The translations under genes and the position numbers were made by a program. Below are positions 44,664 to 51,683 of a DNA stretch of 64,000 nt, piece by piece (the stretch's first letter is position 1; each line of letters begins with the position of its first letter). The notes beneath the pieces were generated by a model that saw nothing but the letters and a program-made list of their open reading frames with translations, searched no databases and was not told the origin of the DNA. This stretch comes from an uncultured Sphingomonadaceae bacterium (GTDB lineage: Bacteria; Pseudomonadota; Alphaproteobacteria; Sphingomonadales; Sphingomonadaceae): positions 1 through 64,000 of the forward strand of contig CANMQE010000003.1 in NCBI GenBank assembly GCA_947499975.1, in the 5' to 3' direction.

Positions 44664-45629
44664 CTACGCCCGCACAATCACCTGATCGATCTCGCCGAAG
44701 GGGGATCGTCCGTCACCGGTCTTTGCTTCCATTCGGACACGGTCACCGAATTTCATGAAGCCGGTTTCCGGTTTACCGCCGCTGATGATCTCAATCGCGC
44801 GCCGCTCCGAAATGCAGCTTGAGCCGACATCTGCGTAGCCGGTGTTTGCAACGGTGCCTGATCCGATAATCGTGCCTGCAACGAGATCCCTTGCGTGCGC
44901 GGCATGTGCGACCAGTTCGTGGAAACCGAAGGACATCTCTCGACCGTTGGCGCGGCCGAACTTCTCGCCGTTCCAGTCGATATGCAGATCGAGACAAACG
45001 CGGCCATCCTGCCAGCCATCGCCAAGTTCATCCGGGGTCACGGCGAAAGGCGCGACGGAACAGGCAGGCTTTGCGAGAATGAAGCCGAAGCCGGTTTTCA
45101 TCTCCGGCACGGCATAGGCGCGCAAAGACCAGTCGTTGATCTGCACGATCAGCCGAATGTGCTTCATCGCTTCAGCCGCGCTGGTGCCCATGGGCACGGC
45201 ATCGACGATGACTCCGAATTCGCCCTCGAAATCAATCCCGCCTTCTTCACCGGCAAAGGCCACGTCCTCGCGCGGGCCGATGAAGCGGTCAGACAGGCCT
45301 TGGTACATGAGCGGCCGTTCGGGATTCAGCGGATCGGTGTTGAAAGCGATCTGCATGAGGTCGGCATGGGTCTGGAAAGCGGACCCGTCCAGCCATTGCC
45401 AGCTGCGCGGCATGGGCGCTCTCAGGGATGCAGCGTCGACACCCTCGCCCTCCCCCCGTTCCAGCCGCGCTGCGAGTGGTTCCAGTTTCGTCCTTGCCCT
45501 TTCCCAGTCTTCCATCGCGGCAAGAAGGGACGGCAGCTCCTGTCCGGCGGGAAGGCATCGCGTGCCATCCCCTGAAACGACTACAAGCTCGCCATCCGGC
45601 CTGCCGTTCGTTCGCGTTGCCAGCCGCAT
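44664..45629 (-). CDS. Fumarylacetoacetate hydrolase-family protein
   Basis: 321 residues from ATG 45629, one base from overlapping the cupin stop. The FAH-type core is recognisable by DFEGEFGVIVDAVPMG (metal-site Glu residues), RLIVQINDWSLRAYAVPEM, DLVAGTIIGSGTVANTG and GDRVRMEA. This family includes acylpyruvate hydrolases and hydratases of ring-cleavage products. As last gene of the six-gene aromatic operon it probably hydrolyses or hydrates the opened-ring intermediate. It is convergent with the coiled-coil gene. Confidence 0.85.
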   Translation of the reverse strand: MRLATRTNGRPDGELVVVSGDGTRCLPAGQELPSLLAAMEDWERARTKLEPLAARLERGEGEGVDAASLRAPMPRSWQWLDGSAFQTHADLMQIAFNTDPLNPERPLMYQGLSDRFIGPREDVAFAGEEGGIDFEGEFGVIVDAVPMGTSAAEAMKHIRLIVQINDWSLRAYAVPEMKTGFGFILAKPACSVAPFAVTPDELGDGWQDGRVCLDLHIDWNGEKFGRANGREMSFGFHELVAHAAHARDLVAGTIIGSGTVANTGYADVGSSCISERRAIEIISGGKPETGFMKFGDRVRMEAKTGDGRSPFGEIDQVIVRA

Positions 45630-46192
45630 CAGGCAAGTTCTTCCGAGAATGTGCCGTCAATCAGGATGAAGGCGATGCGGCAATTGCGGTCAGTCCGATT
45701 GGCCCAGCCGTGATTGGTGCCGCGCTGCACGATGATGTCGCCCGCGCGGCACACCGTTTCACCCTCGTCCACGATCAGCACCAGTTCGCCTTCCAGCACG
45801 ATGCCGTAATCGACCGTTTCGGTGCGGTGCATGTGCGCATGCCGCGAGCCACTGGCAGAGTGGGAAGAGGCATCGCCTGCGCCCACCTCGGCGAAATGCG
45901 CGCGCGCTTCTTCCGGGGTCACGTTATCCAGCTTGTCGCCATCGGGCGGAATATCCAGCACTCGGATACGGGTGCCATTCCTGGGCGGAGCCAGCTTGAT
46001 ACCCTCCTCTGCGGGCTCTCCCGAAGCCGCGTCGATATGGGCAGGGGTTTCTCTGGTGTTCCAGACCTCGTGAAACATCGGGCCGGTGTCGCCGCCGATG
46101 TTCTGGTAGCGCGGGACGGGGCCATCCTCCTGGATGATCGCCTGCCCCTTGGAGTTGTGCCCGGTAACGATGCGCCGGGTCGGTCCTGTCAT
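45629..46192 (-). CDS. Cupin-domain protein in aromatic-catabolism operon
   Basis: 187 residues from ATG 46192, with AAAGG eleven bases upstream. A C-terminal single cupin: HAHMHRTETVDYGIVLEGEL (motif 1, HxH...E) and GDIIVQRGTNHGWANRTDR (motif 2 with H). The N-terminal 100 residues hold strands and an acidic helix. It is shorter than gentisate dioxygenases, which have two cupin halves. It may be a metal-dependent isomerase, or a regulator/stabiliser of the pathway; catalytic role is unknown. It overlaps the FAH gene by one base. Confidence 0.8.
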   Translation of the reverse strand: MTGPTRRIVTGHNSKGQAIIQEDGPVPRYQNIGGDTGPMFHEVWNTRETPAHIDAASGEPAEEGIKLAPPRNGTRIRVLDIPPDGDKLDNVTPEEARAHFAEVGAGDASSHSASGSRHAHMHRTETVDYGIVLEGELVLIVDEGETVCRAGDIIVQRGTNHGWANRTDRNCRIAFILIDGTFSEELA

Positions 46193-46214
46193 CACGGCAG
46201 TAGCCTTTCTGTCT

Positions 46215-46898
46215 TTATTGCTTTTCGCCTGGCGGAGGCTGGAAGAACAGCCCGCGCGCCTTGAGTTCGGCTTGCGCCTTTTCCTCGTAGACCAAGGCTG
46301 CCTTGGCGCTTTCGCGTTCCGACGCCATGGCATAGTGTCGTTGCAGCGCGGGGAAATTCGCCTGGTCATAACCGGCGCCGGTTATTCGAAACCATATCCA
46401 CGCCAGATAGGCGTCGAGGATCGACCAGTCCTGCCCCGCCATCCAGTCCTGCCTGTTGAGCCGCTGTTCCAACGGAGCCAGCTGCATCGCCAGCCCTTGG
46501 GCCGCCTTTTCCCGAATGCGCGGCGCGTCGCCAGGATCGGTGGAGATCATCGGTGCCATCACGAAGCGGGTGACCAGCGGATGCAGATCGCTGGAACAGC
46601 GATACATGTCGCCCGTGATCTGCGCGCGCCCGGCGGCATCATCCGACAGGGGCAGCAGCCCAGCGTCCGGGTAGGTTTCCGCCAGGTAGGTGAGGATTGC
46701 GCCGTTCTGGGTGATGACCCCGTCGTCCGTCTCCAGTGCGGGCACCTTGCCCGATGGATTGACGGCAAGGAATGCAGCCTCCCGGTGCTCGCCCGCCATA
46801 AAGGCGATCAGCCGCGTATCGAACGCCTGACCGACCTCCTCCAATGCGGTGAGCGTAACGCGCGCGCAGGTTTGCGGGGCGAACCACAGCCGCATCAT
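46215..46898 (-). CDS. Glutathione S-transferase family protein
   Basis: 227 residues from ATG 46898, which overlaps the alpha/beta-hydrolase stop by three bases. N-terminal thioredoxin-like domain: LWFAPQTCARVTLTALEEVG, then NPSGKVPALETDDGVITQNGAI, which includes the cis-Pro and the Ser/Asn glutathione site. The C-terminal helical domain has DWSILDAYLAWIWFRITG. In a ring-cleavage operon it may be a glutathione-dependent isomerase or dehalogenase/lyase; no specific subclass can be proved. Confidence 0.88.
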   Translation of the reverse strand: MMRLWFAPQTCARVTLTALEEVGQAFDTRLIAFMAGEHREAAFLAVNPSGKVPALETDDGVITQNGAILTYLAETYPDAGLLPLSDDAAGRAQITGDMYRCSSDLHPLVTRFVMAPMISTDPGDAPRIREKAAQGLAMQLAPLEQRLNRQDWMAGQDWSILDAYLAWIWFRITGAGYDQANFPALQRHYAMASERESAKAALVYEEKAQAELKARGLFFQPPPGEKQ

Positions 46899-48052
46899 GC
46901 GGTGTGTCCGCCCAGCGTATCGGCAAACCAGTCCGCGATCAGATCACGGCCATAGCTCATGTTGTCGGCCCCCACGTGTTCGACGCCGCCCTCGCGCTCG
47001 GTGAAGATCATCTTCTCCCGGCGCGGCGAATTCACGAGCTGGTCGTACAGATCATCAGCATAACCAACGCTGATCTGGCGATCGTGCGCGCCGTGCGTGA
47101 CGAGGAAAGGCACCTTGATGCGGTCCATGTGACCGTTGAGGTTCATGCCTTCCGACTTCTCGAGGAAATCGTCCTGCCCCTCGGCCCCGAAAGCCCAGTG
47201 AACATGCGCCCAGTAATGCGGCACGGGGTTCTCGCCCTCGCGCTCCATCCGCTTGTCCTGCACCTCGCGCCAGTTGTGGTTCGCACCCCACACAGCGCCG
47301 CTGGCAAAACGCGGTTCGTAGGCGACGGCGCGCGGGGCAAAGTGTCCCCCCAGCGAAATGCCGGTCATGCCGAGGCGCGCGTTATCGACTTCCGGCTGCG
47401 CTTCCAGCCAGTCCACCGCCTTGCTGGCCCAGCTTTCGGAATGCGGATCCACCGGCAGGTTCTGCAGGCGCAGCGCCTCGCCCGTTCCGGGCTGGTCAAC
47501 GCAGAGTGTAGAGATACCACGGCGCGCGAGGGCGGCGGGCATTCCGGTCCAGTAGAGCATCTCCTTGCAGCTATCGAGACCGTTGCAGAACACCACGCAG
47601 GGCTTTGCCCCGTCGCCCGGCGCACGGGTATAAATGACCGACATCGTGCCGTTCTCAAGTGGGATTTCCACGCGCTCGCGGTTGATCTTGCCAAGCAGGG
47701 TTGAGCGATCGAAGGTTTCGCGCGCCAGGGCGTAGGTTTCCTCGCGCCCCTTCGTTCCGTGGCCCTGCATGCGTTCTGCCACCAGAAGATACAGCGCGGC
47801 GCGTTCTAGTTTGTCGGAGGCAGAGAAGGCGCGACCCTTCTCCTCGTCCTCTGCCGCCAGTTCCAGCAGCTTGTGACCCATGCCTGCCCAGGCCCGCATG
47901 AACTCCGGCGTACCTGCATCGGCCCCGTTGTCGGCGGCGTCCAGGATCGGCTGGCACATGTCGACGATCTCGCCGATGCGCCCGCCGCTTTCCATCGCGA
48001 TGGCGACGGAGAGGTTCCAGATGTAGTTCTTGAAAGGAGAATAGAGTGCCAC
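46895..48052 (-). CDS. Alpha/beta hydrolase resembling C-C bond hydrolases (FrsA/DHPON hydrolase-like)
   Basis: 385 residues from GTG 48052, placed four bases after the extradiol dioxygenase stop; longer upstream frames would overlap that gene heavily. An N-terminal helical domain (about residues 1-130) precedes the alpha/beta fold. The nucleophile elbow is TGISLGGHFAP. The acid is in THGAHDRQI. The His is in VEHVGADN. This two-domain form recalls 2,6-dihydroxypseudooxynicotine hydrolase and FrsA-like proteins. It probably cleaves the C-C bond of the ring-cleavage product. Confidence 0.83.
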   Translation of the reverse strand: MALYSPFKNYIWNLSVAIAMESGGRIGEIVDMCQPILDAADNGADAGTPEFMRAWAGMGHKLLELAAEDEEKGRAFSASDKLERAALYLLVAERMQGHGTKGREETYALARETFDRSTLLGKINRERVEIPLENGTMSVIYTRAPGDGAKPCVVFCNGLDSCKEMLYWTGMPAALARRGISTLCVDQPGTGEALRLQNLPVDPHSESWASKAVDWLEAQPEVDNARLGMTGISLGGHFAPRAVAYEPRFASGAVWGANHNWREVQDKRMEREGENPVPHYWAHVHWAFGAEGQDDFLEKSEGMNLNGHMDRIKVPFLVTHGAHDRQISVGYADDLYDQLVNSPRREKMIFTEREGGVEHVGADNMSYGRDLIADWFADTLGGHTA

Positions 48053-48056
48053 GGCC

Positions 48057-48959
48057 TTAAACCCCCGCCGGCTTGAAGAGGCAGGGATCGGGTTCTGCCT
48101 TCGGCATGGTCTGCGGTCCGCCGACGCCGATGCCCCACTGGTCCATGATGCGCGGCGCAGGCTCGTAAACGGTCGGTTCGAACGTCTCGAAATCGACCTC
48201 TTCGAGCTCTGCCGTGTATTCCACTGCAAATCCGTTCGGGGTGCAAAAGTAGCTGAAGGTGTTGTCGCCTGCCGTGTGGCGGCCAGGGCCCCACTTGATG
48301 TCAATGTCGCGCTGCTTGAGGCGCGATACGCCGCGCAGCATGTCGTCTGCGCCCAACATGTCGTAGGCGACGTGGTTCAGGCACGGCGGCCCCGGCAGCA
48401 GGGCGATGCGGTGGTGCGCGCTATTGCAGCGCAGGAAACACATGAAATCGCCTAGCCAGTCCGATACCTTGAAACCCAGCACATCGGTGAAGAATTTCAC
48501 CGCCGCCTGGTGATCGGGCGAATGCAGTACGATGTGGCTGATCTTTACGGGCAGACCTTCCCAGCGTTCCATCGCGCGCTTGTCGAGCTTCTCGACATCG
48601 GCGGAAATCTCGAACGGCAGGCCATCGGGGGAGAAGAAGCGGAAGCCGTAGCCGCCGCCCGGCCCGTCGATCATTCCCGGTTCGTGAACGATCTTGCAGC
48701 CCGCATCGGCAACCTTTCCATGCAGCGCGTCGACATCCGCACGGCTGTCGGCCGCGAGCGCGATCACCTCGACACAATTGGTGCCGGTGTCGTGCAGCCG
48801 CACTACGTGGTGTTCGTCATGCCCGTGGGTCTTGAACCATGCCATGCCCTCGGCATCTGCAACCTCCACAAGGCCCCAGTCCTCGGCATAGAATTTACGT
48901 TCAGTGTCGAAATCCTCGACGCCGTATCCGACATACCGGATTTCCTTAACTCGGCTCAT
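48057..48959 (-). CDS. Type I extradiol ring-cleavage dioxygenase (VOC superfamily)
   Basis: 300 residues from ATG 48959. Two VOC repeats are seen: the N-terminal copy from IRYVGYGVEDFDTE, the C-terminal copy from SHIVLHSPDHQAAVKFFTDV. Iron ligands of the facial triad are present: His142 (in ISHIV), His196 (in LNHVAYDM) and Glu247 (in AVEYTAE). Nearby GRHTAGDNTFSYFC (His, Asp and Tyr) matches the second-shell residues. It opens a catechol-type ring adjacent to the hydroxyls. It is the second gene of the operon, downstream of the FAD hydroxylase that would provide its substrate. Confidence 0.9.
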   Translation of the reverse strand: MSRVKEIRYVGYGVEDFDTERKFYAEDWGLVEVADAEGMAWFKTHGHDEHHVVRLHDTGTNCVEVIALAADSRADVDALHGKVADAGCKIVHEPGMIDGPGGGYGFRFFSPDGLPFEISADVEKLDKRAMERWEGLPVKISHIVLHSPDHQAAVKFFTDVLGFKVSDWLGDFMCFLRCNSAHHRIALLPGPPCLNHVAYDMLGADDMLRGVSRLKQRDIDIKWGPGRHTAGDNTFSYFCTPNGFAVEYTAELEEVDFETFEPTVYEPAPRIMDQWGIGVGGPQTMPKAEPDPCLFKPAGV

Positions 48960-48984
48960 GTGCTTGTCCTCGGAATGGTGAAAA

Positions 48985-50100
48985 TCAGATCGGCTCTGCG
49001 GTGACTTTGAACATCTCCGCAGTAGCCGTGTGGTTATCGACAGCCGGGCCCTTGCCCAGTTGGCCGTGACAGATCGCCAGCGAACTCTCGACGATGTATT
49101 TGCACCGCTCGAAACGGCGCTCGCGATAGGCGGCGAAGGCTTGTTCCGGTGTGTCGGCCCCGGTCAGTTCCTGCGCCAGAACGATGCTATCCTCGATTGC
49201 CATGCCCGCGCCCTGGCCAAGATGCGGCGTGGTGGCGTGAACGGCATCGCCCAACAGCACAACGCGTCCCTTGCTCCATGCACCTTCCAGCATCATGGCT
49301 TCGAGCGGGCGATAGACCACGCCGTCGTCATCCGTGATCGCCGCGGCCACTTCGCGGATCGGCTGCGCAGTGTTCGCCAGCTTGTCCTGCATGAGCCGCG
49401 CCATGCCTTTCTTGTCGTACCAGGGATTGCCCGGCTCCGGCGTCGTCACATACATATACATCAGCTCCGAACTGATGGGGACAAGGCCCACGCCGGTGGG
49501 CCCGTTATAGACATGCAGTGCGTCGAGATCGGCAGGGCGCGGCAGATTGTAGCGCCACACCGCCTGCCCGGTATATTCGGGCTTCTCGGCATCGGGCATG
49601 ATCTTCTTCCGCGTGTCGGAATAGACGCCATCCGCACCGATCACGATGTCGTATCGCGCTTCCTCGCCATCCGAGAAACGAACGGTCACGCCTTCGTTGT
49701 CGTCGTCTATCTCCTCGGCTGTTACGCCCAGACGCACCTCGGCGCCGGATTGCTTGGTACGATTGCCCAGCACCTCGTGCAGGGCGGGCCTGCCGATGCC
49801 CACGTTGGCAGGATAGTTCTCCACCAGGCGTGGGCTCGGCACCTTGGCCACCTGCGTTCCATCCGGCGCATGGATGGCCACGAAGTCGAAGCCGACCGCT
49901 GCATCCATGTAATCGTCGAGTAGGTCCAGTTCCTTCATCGCGCGCAGCACGTTGCCCTGCTGGATGATCCCAACGCCATACACCGCCCACTCGGGATCTT
50001 TTTCGATCACCGTTACGCGATGGCCATCGCGGCGCAGCGCAATCGCCGCGGTCATACCGCCGATACCCCCGCCGATGATCAAGATATTCAGGTCTTTCAT
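48985..50100 (-). CDS. FAD-dependent aromatic monooxygenase (PHBH-type)
   Basis: 371 residues from ATG 50100. Group A flavin hydroxylase motifs: GxGxxG in IIGGGIGGMTAAIALRRDGH, a DG-type motif in IVIGADGVYSDTRK, and GD in LLGDAVHATTPHLGQGAGMA. No signal peptide; cytoplasmic. It should hydroxylate an aromatic acid or phenol with NAD(P)H. It is the first gene of the six-gene operon and lies divergent from the LysR regulator, across a 285-base region with a palindrome. Confidence 0.9.
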   Translation of the reverse strand: MKDLNILIIGGGIGGMTAAIALRRDGHRVTVIEKDPEWAVYGVGIIQQGNVLRAMKELDLLDDYMDAAVGFDFVAIHAPDGTQVAKVPSPRLVENYPANVGIGRPALHEVLGNRTKQSGAEVRLGVTAEEIDDDNEGVTVRFSDGEEARYDIVIGADGVYSDTRKKIMPDAEKPEYTGQAVWRYNLPRPADLDALHVYNGPTGVGLVPISSELMYMYVTTPEPGNPWYDKKGMARLMQDKLANTAQPIREVAAAITDDDGVVYRPLEAMMLEGAWSKGRVVLLGDAVHATTPHLGQGAGMAIEDSIVLAQELTGADTPEQAFAAYRERRFERCKYIVESSLAICHGQLGKGPAVDNHTATAEMFKVTAEPI

Positions 50101-50362
50101 GGTCAGAAGCTCTCCATATCCGCGGCGATTACCGCTGGACCGTCAGAATTTTCGACAATCTGCAGCAGGTAATTCAAGTGGCTTCCTGAAGCGCTGTATC
50201 CTGCGCGAGACTAGCGCTCGCTTGCAGGTAACGGTGCAGGGCGGCGGCGAAGAAGCCGAACGCGATCCTTTCCAAAACTCGTCTCCCACAGGTTCACCTT
50301 ATCGCTAGCGGGCACAATCGGCCGATTGCTGGCATATGCCAAATTTTTTCTTTTTCTCGATT

Positions 50363-50374
50363 ATCATCGATGAT
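50363..50374. promoter_or_regulatory. Palindrome ATCATCGATGAT in the LysR/operon divergent region
   Basis: A perfect 12-base palindrome at 50363-50374, flanked by T and A, with ATCGAT repeated at 50366-50371 and 50375-50380. It ends 11 bases before the LysR start codon in the 285-base divergent region. LysR-type regulators commonly bind T-N11-A type dyads in such positions; binding here is inferred. The rest of the region (50101-50362) has no gene seen. Confidence 0.4.
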
Positions 50375-50385
50375 ATCGATAGGTT

Positions 50386-51285
50386 ATGCGGCTCGACAAT
50401 TTCGATCTCAACCTGCTCGTTGCGTTTGACGTGCTGATGCAGGAACACAGCGTCACCAAGGCAGCCAGCAGGCTCAACATCACGCAGTCCGCGATGAGCG
50501 CATCGTTGAAACGCCTTCGGGAAAGCTTTCAGGATGATATCCTGGCGCAGCACGGGAAGCGCCTGATCCCCACGCCTTTCGCTCTGTCGATGCAACCCGA
50601 AGTGGCGCAGACGATCTTTCAACTGCGCGCACTCATTGCACGACAAGGCCGTTTCGATCCTGCCGATACGGAACGGCATTTTCGCATCGCCGCATCCGAT
50701 TTCATCACCACGGTGCTGCTGGTTCCGCTGGTGAACACCTTGGCTGCCGAAGCGCCGGGCGTCACCTTCACATTCGAACTTCCCGGCCCGACATCCCAGG
50801 TCGCCCTGGCTAACGGCGAACTGGACCTGCTTCTCACGCCGGAGAACTTCGTTCATCCCGATCATCCGTTCGAACTGGTGTTCGAGGAAAGCCATGTCGT
50901 CGTCGGCTGGACAGGCAACCCGCTGTCCGAACGCACCCTGACGAAACACGATTTCACGAAGGCCGGTCACGTGGCTGTCACCGTTGGGCGCCAGTTCACC
51001 TTCGCCGAAGAATGGTTCAGGAGTCAGGGGATCGAACGGCGTATAGAGGTGCGCGCACCGTCATTCATCCAAGCACCGTTCCTGGTGCCTGGAACCATGC
51101 GTTTATGCGTCATGCATGAGCGGCTCGCCCGCTTCATGGCGGAACGTTTGCCCCTGCATATCCTCGATACGCCGTTCGACATTCCGCCAATGCGGGAAAT
51201 GATGCAGTTCCACGCCACGCGGGAAGCCGATCCCGGCCTGCTCTGGCTGCGCAACCGGATCGCGGAAGCTGCCAAGCTGCAATAG
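50386..51285 (+). CDS. LysR-family transcriptional regulator
   Basis: 299 residues from ATG 50386. N-terminal winged HTH: NFDLNLLVAFDVLMQEHSV then TKAASRLNITQSAMSASLKRL. The C-terminal effector domain has ANGELDLLLTPE and similar strands, closest in style to NahR/NodD-type aromatic-responsive regulators (substrate part inferred from context). It is divergent from the FAD hydroxylase operon and probably activates it on binding an aromatic compound or pathway intermediate. It is convergent with the small exported protein gene after 24 bases. Confidence 0.92.
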   Translation: MRLDNFDLNLLVAFDVLMQEHSVTKAASRLNITQSAMSASLKRLRESFQDDILAQHGKRLIPTPFALSMQPEVAQTIFQLRALIARQGRFDPADTERHFRIAASDFITTVLLVPLVNTLAAEAPGVTFTFELPGPTSQVALANGELDLLLTPENFVHPDHPFELVFEESHVVVGWTGNPLSERTLTKHDFTKAGHVAVTVGRQFTFAEEWFRSQGIERRIEVRAPSFIQAPFLVPGTMRLCVMHERLARFMAERLPLHILDTPFDIPPMREMMQFHATREADPGLLWLRNRIAEAAKLQ

Positions 51286-51309
51286 GATCGGCTGTCTTGA
51301 AGCGCCCGA

Positions 51310-51639
51310 TCAATCTTCTTCGTTCAGGGCGTCGAATGCGTTCTGGATTTCGGCCAGCTTCTCGTCCGTAAGCACGCCCGGCTCGAACTGCTGGATGGCT
51401 TTCAGCGTCTGCGGACGGCCCATGGTCTGGAACATCTCGTTCGCGTAAACCGTAGGGATCAGCCGCTCCAGGATTTCCGCAGCTTCCGGATCGTCAAGCA
51501 GGGTGCCGACAGGGGTTTCCGAAATCGAATAGGCCTGAGACGCGGCCTCCTGCGCTTCCTGCGCGAAAGCCGGGGCCTGGATGGCGGCCACGGTGCCCAT
51601 CGCCATCAGGGCCATTGCTGCTCTTGAAGTGAAGCTCAT
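51310..51639 (-). CDS. Small hypothetical exported protein
   Basis: 109 residues from ATG 51639, with AAGGAGAG upstream. A signal peptide (basic-poor MSFTSRAAMALMAMGTVAAI, cleavage near AFAQ) precedes an acidic helical mature part (ETPVGTLLDDPEAAEILERL, then KLAEIQNAFDALNEED). It lies 44 bases after the end of the TonB-dependent receptor gene in the same direction. No family is recognised; it may be a periplasmic partner of that receptor or of a bound ligand. Confidence 0.7.
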   Translation of the reverse strand: MSFTSRAAMALMAMGTVAAIQAPAFAQEAQEAASQAYSISETPVGTLLDDPEAAEILERLIPTVYANEMFQTMGRPQTLKAIQQFEPGVLTDEKLAEIQNAFDALNEED

Positions 51640-51683
51640 CGATACTCTCCTTGGTGATCCCGGCAGGTTTGCCCGTCCGCGTC

